Shown here piece by piece: positions 31,972-41,174 of a DNA stretch of 64,000 bases (within the stretch, counting starts at the first letter, position 1; each line of letters starts with the position of its first letter). The notes under the pieces were generated by a model. That model was not told the origin of the DNA. It was given only the letters and a program-made list of their open reading frames with translations, and ran no database searches. The stretch comes from DASUPK01 sp963800285. GTDB lineage: Bacteria > Actinomycetota > Thermoleophilia > Solirubrobacterales > 70-9. Where the stretch lies: assembly GCA_963800285.1 (NCBI GenBank), contig CAWDAL010000010.1, positions 1-64,000 of the forward strand, given 5' to 3'. A program made the translations under genes and the position numbers.

Positions 31972-32130
31972 TGACCGACCTCCCGACGCCGCGCACCTGG
32001 ATGACGCGCATGACGCGGCGCATCTCTTCGTCCTCGGACTCGCCTTTGCAACCAGCAAAGGCTTCGCCCTCGATCCTCGATCTGCTTGGTCATGCGCGTC
32101 CCCAGGCAGACGCCGCCGGGAGGTCGGCCA
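31972..32130 (+). repeat. Distant inverted repeat that could mask the guaB3 ribosome site
   Basis: TGACCGACCTCCCG at 31972-31985 is complementary in 13 of 14 positions to CGGGAGGTCGGCCA at 32117-32130. The second arm contains GGGAGG, the likely ribosome site 11 bases before ATG 32135. Pairing in the mRNA would hide it. Confidence 0.35.
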
Positions 32131-32134
32131 TCAC

Positions 32135-33340
32135 ATGGAAGTAGAGATCGGCCGCGGCAAGAAGGGCCGCAGGGCATACGGCTTCGATGACATCGCGATC
32201 GTCCCCTCACGGAGGACACGCGACCCCGACGACATCGACATCACCTGGACCCTCGGTCCGTACCGCTTCGAGCTGCCGCTGCTCGCCTCGGCGATGGACG
32301 GCGTCGTCAGCCCGAAGACCGCCGGCCTGATCGGCCGGCTCGGCGGGCTCGGCGTCCTCAACCTCGAGGGCATCTGGTCCCGCTACGAGAACGCGGACGA
32401 GAAGCTCGACGAGATCGCCGCGGCGCCGAAGCCGGTCGCCACGAAGATCATGCAGGAGATCTACTCGGAGCCGGTCAAGGCCGAGCTGATCGCCAAGCGC
32501 GTCGAGGAGATCAAGGCCGCGGGCGCGGTCGCCTGCGGCTCGCTCACCCCGCAGAAGGTGGACGCCTACTACGAGACCGCCCTCGAGGCCGGGCTCGACA
32601 TCCTCGTCATCCAGGGCACCGTGATCTCGGCCGAGCACGTCTCCACCCAGACCGAGCCGCTCAACCTGAAGCAGTTCATCGCCGACCTGGACGTGCCCTG
32701 CGTCGTCGGCGGCTGCGCCTCCTACAACACCGGACTTCACCTGATGCGGACCGGCGCCGTCGGCGTCTTGGTCGGCGTCGGCCCCGGCGCCGCCTGCACG
32801 ACCCGCGGCGTCCTCGGGATCGGCGTCCCGCAGGCGACCGCGATCGCCGATGTGGCCGCCGCCCGCGGGCAGCACATGATGGAGACGGGCAACTACTGCA
32901 ACGTGATCGCCGACGGCGGCATGCGCACCGGGGGCGACATCTCCAAGGCGATCGCCGTCGGCGCCGACGCCGTGATGATCGGCTCGCCGCTGGCCCGGGC
33001 GAAGGAGGCTCCGGGCAAGGGCTTCCATTGGGGCATGGCGACCTTCCATCCCTCACTGCCCCGCGGCGCGCGCGTCGCGACCCACCAGGACGGCACGCTC
33101 GAGGAGATCCTCATGGGCCCCGCCCAGGAGAACGACGGCACCTTCAACCTGATGGGCGCGCTGCGGACCTCGATGGCGACCACCGGCTACGCCGACATCC
33201 CCGAGTTCCACCGCGCCGAGGTGATGGTCGCGCCGGCCCTGATGTCCGAGGGCAAGCAGCTCCAGCGCGAGCAGTCGGTCGGGATGGGCTCCAACGGGCG
33301 CGCCACCGTCGCGGCAGCGGTGGCAGTCAGCGATGACTAG
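32135..33340 (+). CDS. guaB3: GuaB3 family IMP dehydrogenase-related protein
   Basis: The 401-residue protein is a TIM-barrel member of the IMPDH/GMPR superfamily and matches the actinobacterial GuaB3 subgroup. The flavin or nucleotide-site segment reads LVGVGPGAACTTRGVLGIG, close to the IMPDH catalytic-cysteine loop. The DDIAIVPSRRT start and the IADGGMRTGGDISKAIAVGA phosphate loop also match. The CBS pair of true IMPDH is absent. Its reaction is less well established than that of GuaB. It is followed by guaA, consistent with a role in purine nucleotide metabolism. The ribosome site GGGAGG can be sequestered (31972-32130). Confidence 0.9.
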   Translation: MEVEIGRGKKGRRAYGFDDIAIVPSRRTRDPDDIDITWTLGPYRFELPLLASAMDGVVSPKTAGLIGRLGGLGVLNLEGIWSRYENADEKLDEIAAAPKPVATKIMQEIYSEPVKAELIAKRVEEIKAAGAVACGSLTPQKVDAYYETALEAGLDILVIQGTVISAEHVSTQTEPLNLKQFIADLDVPCVVGGCASYNTGLHLMRTGAVGVLVGVGPGAACTTRGVLGIGVPQATAIADVAAARGQHMMETGNYCNVIADGGMRTGGDISKAIAVGADAVMIGSPLARAKEAPGKGFHWGMATFHPSLPRGARVATHQDGTLEEILMGPAQENDGTFNLMGALRTSMATTGYADIPEFHRAEVMVAPALMSEGKQLQREQSVGMGSNGRATVAAAVAVSDD

Positions 33341-33417
33341 GACGCCTCAGAGGCCCCGACCGCATCTGCGGCGGCGCCCTGACGGCTGCGGATCATCGCC
33401 TGGCTTCGTCCTCGGTC

Positions 33418-33442
33418 GGTCGAATAGCGCTGCTATTCGACC
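33418..33442. terminator. Strong hairpin between guaB3 and guaA
   Basis: GGTCGAATAGC-GCT-GCTATTCGACC is a perfect 11-bp inverted repeat with a 3-base loop, about 78 bases after the guaB3 stop and 60 bases before the guaA start. No T-run follows, so it may be an attenuator, an RNA-processing site or a U-less terminator. Confidence 0.5.
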
Positions 33443-33501
33443 TCCCTGCGTCCTCGCCATGCTCGATCCTTGCTCGTCAGACCACCACCGCAGTCGCGAT
33501 C

Positions 33502-35172
<1,671 letters not shown>

Positions 35173-35200
35173 AGCCGGGCACCTCCCGCCGCGGCTCCGC

Positions 35201-35230
35201 TTGACGGCAGCCGGGCACCGCCTTTAATAG
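35201..35230 (+). promoter_or_regulatory. Sigma70-like promoter TTGACG ... TTTAATAG
   Basis: TTGACG at 35201-35206 is followed after 16-18 bases by TTTAAT/TAATAG (35223-35230). It drives the secreted-protein gene and leaves a leader of about 165 bases, much longer than elsewhere in the window. That leader holds two similar CGAAAGGGA phrases, the second beside the ribosome site. The leader could hold an RNA element I cannot name. Confidence 0.6.
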
Positions 35231-35403
35231 GCTCAGCCCCACGATTCGAAAGGGAGACGAGTAGGCAAGGAGGCCTCTGCGACGGATCGATGAGATGCCG
35301 CCCGACGGACCGGTTTGAGGCGACCGGTGAGGTCGAGGGCGACGACTGGAGGAGCAGGTCGAGCAGCCCTTGCTGCGGCGATACGAAAGGGAAGAGGATT
35401 GAC

Positions 35404-36143
35404 ATGAGCAAGCGCAACTACGTGTTCGCGGCGACGCTGGGCGTGATCGGTGCTCTGCTGGTGTGTGGGACCGCCTCGGCGGCCGTCACCGGTTTCACCT
35501 ACACGGCCAGCGTCTCGCCGAAGAAGCAATCGGCCAAGACGTTCGGCGCGGGGTCGATCACCAGCACGCTGGACACGTTCTTCACCGGCGGGTTCACCCC
35601 CACGCCGACCACCACCGTCGTTCGGTTCAGCAAGGACATCAGGTTCACGCCGGGCAAGCTGCCCCAGTGCGACCTGAACTCGATCAGCACCGTGCCGGAC
35701 TCTACGGCGATGAGCCGCTGCGGCAATAGCAAGATCGGCGAGGGCAGCGTCCTGGTCAATGGTGGTTCCCTCACCGGGAGGGTGACCGCGTACAACGGTG
35801 TTCCCATTGGCGGCGGCGTTCCGCCGATCGGCTTTCACACCGACCTGTTCCTGGCGTCCGGGGCCTATTCGTTCAGCACGACCGGGATCGGCACCCTGAA
35901 CACCAAGACCAACACCCTGACCACCCCGATTCCGCCCACCGGGACGTCGCTCACGCATTTCGAGGTGGCGATCGGCAAGGTCAAGACCGGCAAGAAGAAG
36001 GGCAAGACGACCTACTACGTCATGGCCCGGTGCAAGAAGAAGAAGTGGACCGACGCGGCGACGGAGACCTTCGCCGACGGCTCAACCCTGAGCTCGACGT
36101 CGGTCCAGAAGTGCAAGGCAAGAAGAAGAAGAAGAAGAAGTAG
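35404..36143 (+). CDS. Secreted protein with a poly-lysine end; apparent one-base deletion near the 3' end
   Basis: The product (about 245 residues) begins with a signal peptide (YVFAATLGVIGALLVCGTASA) and continues as a beta-rich extracellular domain (TGFTYTASVSPKKQSAKTF, VRFSKDIRFTPGKLP, HFEVAIGKVKTGKKKGKTT). The start is ATG 35404 after AAGGGAAGAGG. As read, the frame continues into an arginine-rich and then unrelated stretch to 36804, antisense to the next gene. One missing base near 36119 would instead give CKAKKKKKKK and a stop at TAG 36141-36143, followed at once by a strong hairpin. I take that as the true end. I recall similar lysine-tailed proteins in Thermoleophilia. Function unknown. 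Confidence 0.75.
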
Positions 36144-36163
36144 CCGACTCCGTCAGCTGAATG

Positions 36164-36193
36164 CGCCGGGGCGGCGCTCAGGCCGCCCCGGCG
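36164..36193 (+). terminator. 12-bp GC hairpin after the secreted-protein gene
   Basis: CGCCGGGGCGGC pairs perfectly with GCCGCCCCGGCG around a 6-base loop, 20 bases past the TAG at 36143. No U-run follows. Its position supports a gene end at 36143 and argues against the long read-through ORF. Confidence 0.6.
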
Positions 36194-36369
36194 TCCGCGG
36201 TTCGTCCGGACGCGCGAAGGTGTCCGGAGTTGAGGTTCCTGGAGGCCCAAAGTCCGGACAGCTGGGTCCGATGCATGCGGCGCTTTCGGGGCAGCCGCTA
36301 CAGGAAGCCAGCCACAAGGGCACGCCCAGGTGGCGGAGCTCGCGGGCCGGTACGAGGCCTAGTCCCGGC

Positions 36370-38001
36370 TCACTTCTTCTTCGCGCCCCGCGGCTTCCCG
36401 CCCCGCTCGTACGCGCCGATGTCGGGTTTCTTGTACCGCCCGAAGCCGCGCTGGTCGTAGGTGTCCGAGACCGTCCCGGCTGCGTCCGCACGGCCGATCG
36501 CCCTGGAGCCCTTCCCCAGAGCGATGGTCTTGGTGGGACCCCCGTTCTTGGCAAGCTTCCCGAGGTTGAGCTTCCCGCCGAAGAGATCGCCGGGGGCGCC
36601 GAAGCCCGGGCAGCCGGTGGCGTTGCCGATCAGGTTGTGTCCCTGCGATTGGAAGGGATTCCCGAATCCGGTTGCGCAATCGGAGGGCTGGGGCGTCTGG
36701 AACGTCGCGACGGTGTTGAGCGCCACGATCGTGTTGTGAACGAAGAAGTCATCCCTGTCCTCCTCGTAGATCCCACCGCCCAGTCCGGCGCGCTGGGCCC
36801 CTGATTCGAGCGCCGTGTTGGCCTGATTGCGGGCGATGGTGTCGTGGTTCATCGAAACGGTCGCGTGGCTGCCGAAGCCCACGGCGGCATCGGCGGTGCC
36901 GATGCCGCCCGCGTCCCGGCCCGCCGCGTTGTTGGCGAGCGTCGAGTTCAACATGGCCAGACTCACGCCCGGCTTCGCGGTCGGGGCGTTGATGCCGACT
37001 CCGCCCCCGCTTGCCGTCGTGGCGTTGCCTGAGATGGTCGAGCTGCTGATCTCTGAGGACTGCGACCCGGCATCGAGAGCAACGCCACCGCCGAATGAAC
37101 GGGACCGGTTGCCGGTGACGGTCGTCCCGGACATCACCACTCGCGACCACCACTGGCTCGGGTCCCGGGTGATCGCCTCCGGCGAGATGGCCGAACCCGG
37201 GATGAAGATCCCTCCGCCGGCTCCCCCGGCTGAGTTGTCGCCCACATGGGAATGGCTGAGCCATGCGGTGCAGTAGCTGAAGATCGCGCCGCCGTTCCCG
37301 CCGGCGCTGTTGTGCGCCGCGCGGCTGCCCCAGAACGTCAGCGGGCCACCCTGAGCCGAGCATGGCCCGATGAAATACACGGCGCCGCCGTCGCTCGCGG
37401 CATGGTTTTTCTTGAAGCGGCTCTTCCGGACCTGGCCGGCGCCCGCACCGTAGGTGAAATAGATGGCACCGCCACGGCCGTCCGCCGTGTTCTTGATGAA
37501 GCGGCTGTCGGTGACCACGGGCCTGCCGAGAACCGCCCCGCCGTTGCCATTGTCGCCCGGGGTGACGGGAGCGTGCCCGTCCCGCAGGATGACCCGGTCC
37601 AGAACCGGCGAGCCCTCGAAGACGCGATCGATCCCGTTCGCGTCGATCGTGGCCGGATCGCCGTGTCCCTTGGTCCTGACCTTGATCGATGCCTTCAGGT
37701 CCAGGTCCCCGGTGAGGGCGGCATCCTCGCCGGCGCCGCTCCGGGTGAGCGTGTAGCGCTTGCCGGGGCGAAGCAGGATCTTTCCCCCGCCGGCGTCATT
37801 GGCGGCGATCACCGCCTCGCGCAGCGAGCAGCTCTTCTTCGTGCACCCGTTCGGCGCCGGGTCGTTGGTGCGGGTCGGCTGGTAGGTCTTGGCCGAGGCG
37901 GTCGAAGCCATGGCCGTCAGGGCGACCGCCAGCAGGCAGGCAGCCGCCGAACCTCTCAGCGCGATGGACAGCCGGGCCGTCCGGCTCTTTCGGTGGTTCA
38001 T
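36370..38001 (-). CDS. Secreted CSLREA beta-helix protein
   Basis: The 543-residue protein has a signal peptide (LRGSAAACLLAVALTAMASTASA), then the CSLREA motif (KKSCSLREAVIAAND). The body is a right-handed parallel beta-helix built from repeated GG-A(I/V)-x-N turns (GGAIYFTYG, GGAVYFIG, GGAIFSYC, GGGIFIPG). A choice-of-anchor Q-like end follows (DQRGFGRYKKPDIGAYE) with a basic tail. Such proteins are exported and may bind or cleave polysaccharides, although no lyase residues are recognisable. GAGGGGA precedes ATG 38001. Confidence 0.88.
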   Translation of the reverse strand: MNHRKSRTARLSIALRGSAAACLLAVALTAMASTASAKTYQPTRTNDPAPNGCTKKSCSLREAVIAANDAGGGKILLRPGKRYTLTRSGAGEDAALTGDLDLKASIKVRTKGHGDPATIDANGIDRVFEGSPVLDRVILRDGHAPVTPGDNGNGGAVLGRPVVTDSRFIKNTADGRGGAIYFTYGAGAGQVRKSRFKKNHAASDGGAVYFIGPCSAQGGPLTFWGSRAAHNSAGGNGGAIFSYCTAWLSHSHVGDNSAGGAGGGIFIPGSAISPEAITRDPSQWWSRVVMSGTTVTGNRSRSFGGGVALDAGSQSSEISSSTISGNATTASGGGVGINAPTAKPGVSLAMLNSTLANNAAGRDAGGIGTADAAVGFGSHATVSMNHDTIARNQANTALESGAQRAGLGGGIYEEDRDDFFVHNTIVALNTVATFQTPQPSDCATGFGNPFQSQGHNLIGNATGCPGFGAPGDLFGGKLNLGKLAKNGGPTKTIALGKGSRAIGRADAAGTVSDTYDQRGFGRYKKPDIGAYERGGKPRGAKKK

Positions 38002-38122
38002 ACGAGTCCCCTCATTGCACTAACCCGAATTTAGGTTCGAAAGCTCGCTCCGGGATCAGCGCTGACGGCGTGAGCCGGGTCGGTGGGGAACACCGATGCC
38101 CTGCGTGGACCGGCTGCCTTCG

Positions 38123-38449
38123 TCAGCTCGCCTGGCCGAGCACGTCCCGGAGGCCGGCGAGGTCATCCGAGCCGAAGACGATCCGGTTCTGCGTCGCGAC
38201 GTAGACCAGGTCGAGGTTGATTCCGGCCTTCGCGATCTTGCGGGTTAGGTCGGCCAGGACGCCGGGGCGGTCCTGGGCCTCCACCACGACCACCTCGCGC
38301 TCCCGCGTGACGGCGAGGTGGGAGATCGCCAGAGCGTGCCTCGCGGCCTCCGCGTGTGGGACCAGGATGTGAAGCTCGGCCCGCTCGCCGGGGCCCACGC
38401 AGGTGACCGCCGCGATGTTCACGCCCGCGTCGCTGATCGCCGCGGCCAC
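38123..38449 (-). CDS. ACT-domain protein; true start probably CTG 38503
   Basis: The product has two ACT-like regions of the beta-alpha-beta fold that bind amino acids or other small ligands and regulate enzymes. From GTG 38449 the ORF gives 108 residues, with GVNIAAVTCVGPGERAELHILV and the second unit VVVVEAQDRPGVLADLTRKIAKAGINLDLVY. The first unit lacks its first strand unless translation begins upstream, at CTG 38503 (LAIDLDIDIENTPGALADV). That codon lies 9 bases after a TAGGCT hexamer made from the stop codon of the preceding gene in the same frame. The regulated enzyme is not evident. Confidence 0.8.
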   Translation of the reverse strand: MAAAISDAGVNIAAVTCVGPGERAELHILVPHAEAARHALAISHLAVTREREVVVVEAQDRPGVLADLTRKIAKAGINLDLVYVATQNRIVFGSDDLAGLRDVLGQAS

Positions 38450-38500
38450 GTCGGCAAGGGCGCCGGGGGTGTTCTCGATATCGATGTCGAGATCGATCGC

Positions 38501-38518
38501 CAGTGCGAGATCAGCCTA
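38501..38518 (-). promoter_or_regulatory. Stop codon TAG within predicted -10 TAGGCT of the ACT gene
   Basis: TAGGCT (38518 to 38513, minus strand) includes the stop codon of the M23 peptidase gene. CTG at 38503-38501 follows after 9 bases. The same hexamer occurs 7 bases before the nnr ATG (51571). Confidence 0.35.
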
Positions 38519-39109
38519 CTCAGCCGCGTCGTAGAACAGCCGCTTGCTGACCGAGTACTCCCCGGGCGGCGGTGCGGGCTCGGTCTGCAGCGGCCCGCCC
38601 GAGAACCTGTCCCAGACTCGCAGATGGGGCAGAGGGTCGGTGCGGCTGCCGCCGGCGAACCAGCGGCCCTTCCAGAGCTCGAAGTGGAGGTGGCAGACGC
38701 CGCTGTCCGAGCCGGTTTCTCCCACCGAGCCGAGGCGCTGGCCCACCCGGACCTTCTTGCCGGCGCGGACCCGTGAACGGCCCTTCATGTGCCCGTAGAC
38801 GAAGTCGAAGCGGGTGTCCTTGCCTCCGAGCACCACGTAGTTGCCGTAGCCGTCGGAGTATCCGGCCGACTTCACCACGGCGTCGTGCGCCGCGACGATC
38901 GGGGTGCCGCAGTCGGCGATGATGTCCTGGCCGAGGTGGGCCGTCCCGTTCGCCCGTTTCACCCCGAAGCCGGTGACGGCCAGGTTGCCGTAGTTGTGCA
39001 CCCCGCGAAGCGGATAGCGGTAGTGCTGGGTGGCCGACGCGGGGGGGGCCAGAACCGCTGCGGCGAGGCCCACCGCGAGGGCGGCGGCGACTGCTCGGCG
39101 GGGGTGCAT
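38516..39109 (-). CDS. Secreted M23 (LytM-type) peptidase, first copy
   Basis: M23 metallopeptidases cleave peptidoglycan cross-links. The 197-residue product starts at ATG 39109 with a signal peptide (RAVAAALAVGLAAAVLAPPASA). The zinc site is HLGQDIIADCG and the second motif is CHLHFELWKGRW. The first histidine motif reads HxxxD as usual. No separate wall-binding domain is present. It is followed in the same frame by the ACT gene and is a paralogue of the M23 gene upstream (39174-39770). Confidence 0.9.
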   Translation of the reverse strand: MHPRRAVAAALAVGLAAAVLAPPASATQHYRYPLRGVHNYGNLAVTGFGVKRANGTAHLGQDIIADCGTPIVAAHDAVVKSAGYSDGYGNYVVLGGKDTRFDFVYGHMKGRSRVRAGKKVRVGQRLGSVGETGSDSGVCHLHFELWKGRWFAGGSRTDPLPHLRVWDRFSGGPLQTEPAPPPGEYSVSKRLFYDAAE

Positions 39110-39173
39110 GCCTCGGTCAGAACACGCCAAGGGCTCGGTTGTAGCACCTGCCCACGGATGGACCGCGGACGGA

Positions 39174-39770
39174 CTACTTCTTCGCGGCGTAGCCCTGATA
39201 GGTCCGCAGGTACGGCATCGGATCGACGGGGTGGCCGCCCCGGTACCACTTGCCGAGCCAGAGCTCGAAGTGGAGGTGGCACGCGGTCGCGTCGCCGGTC
39301 TGCCCGACGATGCCGATCTGCTGCCCGGGCTGCACGACCGTGCCCTTGGCGACGGAGGCGCGCGCCGCCAGGTGCGCGTACATGTAGTCCTGGTGCAGCT
39401 TCTTGTTGCGGATCACCACGTAGTTGCCGGCGGCGGACTGGTGCGCCACCCACTTGACCTTCGCGCGGCTGACCGCGACGAGCGGCGTGCCGCAGGCGGC
39501 CATGATGTCCTGGCCCTGGTGGGTGTGGCCCTTGCGGGCGGCTCCGATGCCCTGCCCGAAGGTGTGAGAGCCGGCCACCGGGAAGATCATCGATCCGGCG
39601 GGAGCGGGGGTGGTCGTCGTCGGGTCGGTCGTGGTGGTGCCGCCCGGAGCCCCGACGCCGCCGCTCTGGGCGGAGGCGGTCTGCGCGCCGATCACGGAGA
39701 GAGCGAGCGCCGCGGCAGCGATCAGCGCCACCTTGCGAGGCTTGGGTCCAACCGGCTTGTCGTTCGACAT
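39174..39770 (-). CDS. Secreted M23 peptidase, second copy (c-di-AMP riboswitch controlled)
   Basis: The 198-residue protein has a signal peptide (VALIAAAALALSVIGAQTASA), a Gly/Thr/Pro-rich linker (GAPGGTTTTDPTTTTPAPAG) and an M23 domain with HQGQDIMAACGTP and CHLHFELWLGKWYRG. I use ATG 39770 (MSNDKPVG) since it begins the basic signal-peptide region. The leader contains a ydaO-type riboswitch, as is common for actinobacterial wall hydrolases, so expression is probably controlled by c-di-AMP and linked to growth and osmotic state. Confidence 0.92.
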   Translation of the reverse strand: MSNDKPVGPKPRKVALIAAAALALSVIGAQTASAQSGGVGAPGGTTTTDPTTTTPAPAGSMIFPVAGSHTFGQGIGAARKGHTHQGQDIMAACGTPLVAVSRAKVKWVAHQSAAGNYVVIRNKKLHQDYMYAHLAARASVAKGTVVQPGQQIGIVGQTGDATACHLHFELWLGKWYRGGHPVDPMPYLRTYQGYAAKK

Positions 39771-39789
39771 GCTCCGCACTCTCTCTGCG

Positions 39790-39925
39790 GCCTACGGAGT
39801 TAGCTGGCGGGCTCGCGCCGAGAGCGGCGCTACGAACCAGTTGGTTGCGATTCGCCCCTGGGGTGTGAACCCCTTTGGGTCCTCCGTTCCCCTCGGAATA
39901 CCGAGGGAACTTGGCCATGCTGGCG
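39790..39925 (-). promoter_or_regulatory. c-di-AMP (ydaO-yuaA) riboswitch
   Basis: The minus-strand leader of the M23 gene contains the ydaO core: GGGGAACGGAGGACCCAAA, then GGGGTTCACACCCCAGGGG, then CGAATCGCAACC and a closing GTAGCGCCG. The match is by remembered consensus. The context fits, since ydaO riboswitches precede cell-wall hydrolase genes in actinobacteria. A TATACT -10 box lies just upstream. Confidence 0.8.
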
Positions 39926-40135
39926 CGGCAGTATAGCCAGCCGCTCAGGCGTGACGCGCAGTAGCCAACTGGCGAGCCGCACGCGGAGGAACCAGCTGGT
40001 CAGCCGGTACGCAGAGGACGGGGCGTGGCCGGTGGCCGGCAACGTGGCGCCATTCGAACCGCTTGACGCCCTGCACCAACTGTGGATGGTGCGTGTTGCC
40101 GGACGGCGGCCTCGCCCCGTCCCAAATCGGCGTGC
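39926..40135. other. Spacer between riboswitch and importer operon, with a short tandem repeat
   Basis: Together with the riboswitch this makes a gene-free gap of about 365 bases. At 39966-40019 an approximately 27-base unit (CCAACTGGCGAGCCGCACGC then CCAGCTGGTCAGCCGGTACGC) is repeated twice with several differences. I see no convincing gene here. Confidence 0.5.
39930..39935 (-). promoter_or_regulatory. -10 box TATACT for the riboswitch transcript
   Basis: TATACT on the minus strand would start transcription about 7 bases later, at the 5' end of the riboswitch. No good -35 box is visible. Confidence 0.5.
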
Positions 40136-41116
40136 CTATTGGATGTAGCCGTCCTCCTTCAGGTACTGCGTCGCGACGGCGGCCGGATCCTGCTTGTCGA
40201 TGTCGACACGGGCGTTCAGCTCCTGCATGACCGGGAGCGTCAGGCCCTTCTGGACCTTCTCGATCGTCGCCTGATAGTCCGGGCCCGCCTTCTGGACGGT
40301 GGACTGATCGGTCACCCAGATCGGGTTCCCGGCGGGGAAGATCCCCTTGTCGTCCTGGAGCAGGACGTACTTGTCCGGGTTGGCGGACAGCTGCGCGTCC
40401 GAGGTGAAGACGATCGACGCGTCGGCCTGGCCCTTGTCGAGCACCGTGTAGCGGAGCCCTATGTCGACGGGGTTGAACGACTTGAACTGGAGGCCGTAGA
40501 CGTCCTGCAGCCCGACCAGGCAGTCCGCCCGCTGACGGCACTCGGGCGACCCGTACAGGGACAGGTCCTGTGACTTGCCCTGGAGGTCGGAGATCTTGGT
40601 GACCCCGAGCTCGTCGGCCTTGCTCTTCAGCATCCCGAACGCGTTGGAGTCCGCGAACGGCGTCGGGGCGAAAGCGGTCTCGCCCTTCGGCTCGAGCTGG
40701 GCCTTGGCCTGTGTGTAGGCCTGCTGAGCGTCGGCCGGAACCGACTTGGCGCCGAAGATCGACTCGAGCAGCGTGGAGGTGTACTCCGGGTAACCGCTGA
40801 TCTCGCCGTCCTGGAGCGCCTTGTAGGCGATCGTCTCCGAGCCGAGGTTCAGGTTGGTCTTGACGTCGTAGCCCGCGGCCTGCAGGGCCTGGGCGTAGAT
40901 GTTCCCGAGGATGTACTCCTCGGTGAAGTTCTTCGAACCGACGGTGAGCTGGATCCCCTTGTTCGCCGGGTTCGACTTGATCAGGTTGGCGGAGTTGCCC
41001 CCGCTGGTCCCCGTGTCGTTGTTGTCGCTGCCGCCCCCACAGGCGGCGACACCGATCGCGAGCACCAGCGCCGCAATCAGCGCGAAGCCTGCCCTTACTC
41101 GCGTATGACTCCTCAT
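40136..41116 (-). CDS. Osmoprotectant-type ABC transporter substrate-binding lipoprotein (OpuAC/OsmF family)
   Basis: This extracellular lipoprotein binds quaternary amines (glycine betaine, choline, carnitine) or related compounds such as ergothioneine. From ATG 41116 it has 326 residues, with lipobox AIGVAAC and then the family start LTVGSKNFTEEYILGNIYAQAL. Later come YPEYTSTLLESIFG and a periplasmic-binding fold with SGYPEYTST and RYTVLDKGQADASIVFTSDAQ. GAGGAGG precedes the start. It is the last gene of the four-gene importer operon. The ligand needs experiment. Confidence 0.92.
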   Translation of the reverse strand: MRSHTRVRAGFALIAALVLAIGVAACGGGSDNNDTGTSGGNSANLIKSNPANKGIQLTVGSKNFTEEYILGNIYAQALQAAGYDVKTNLNLGSETIAYKALQDGEISGYPEYTSTLLESIFGAKSVPADAQQAYTQAKAQLEPKGETAFAPTPFADSNAFGMLKSKADELGVTKISDLQGKSQDLSLYGSPECRQRADCLVGLQDVYGLQFKSFNPVDIGLRYTVLDKGQADASIVFTSDAQLSANPDKYVLLQDDKGIFPAGNPIWVTDQSTVQKAGPDYQATIEKVQKGLTLPVMQELNARVDIDKQDPAAVATQYLKEDGYIQ

Positions 41117-41174
41117 CACGTGATCCTCCTCTTCGCCGGGGCCCACAGCACCCCCTGGAATGGACCGGGTGATC

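Larger units (their letters stand above)
30847..32134. other. Gene-poor intergenic region rich in palindromes
   Basis: About 1.29 kb holds no confident gene. It contains several separate inverted repeats (30888-30913, 31023-31048, 31663-31701, 31783-31807, 31815-31831) and a terminator with a T-box-like motif (31921-31942). A short phrase GCCGCTTTGGAC occurs at 30854 and 31625 with weaker variants. The only ORF with a protein-like feature is a possible 75-residue membrane peptide at 31334-31561. The base composition looks somewhat less GC-rich by eye. Confidence 0.7.

Noticed and set aside
35236..35400. Possible GEMM (c-di-GMP) riboswitch in the long leader of the secreted-protein gene
   Set aside because: A short CGAAAGGGA resemblance exists, but the conserved GCAAAGCC and receptor parts are absent.
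36144..36804. Continuation of the secreted-protein ORF to 36804
   Set aside because: It is antisense to the conserved CSLREA protein, follows a strong hairpin, and is explained by a one-base deletion near 36119.
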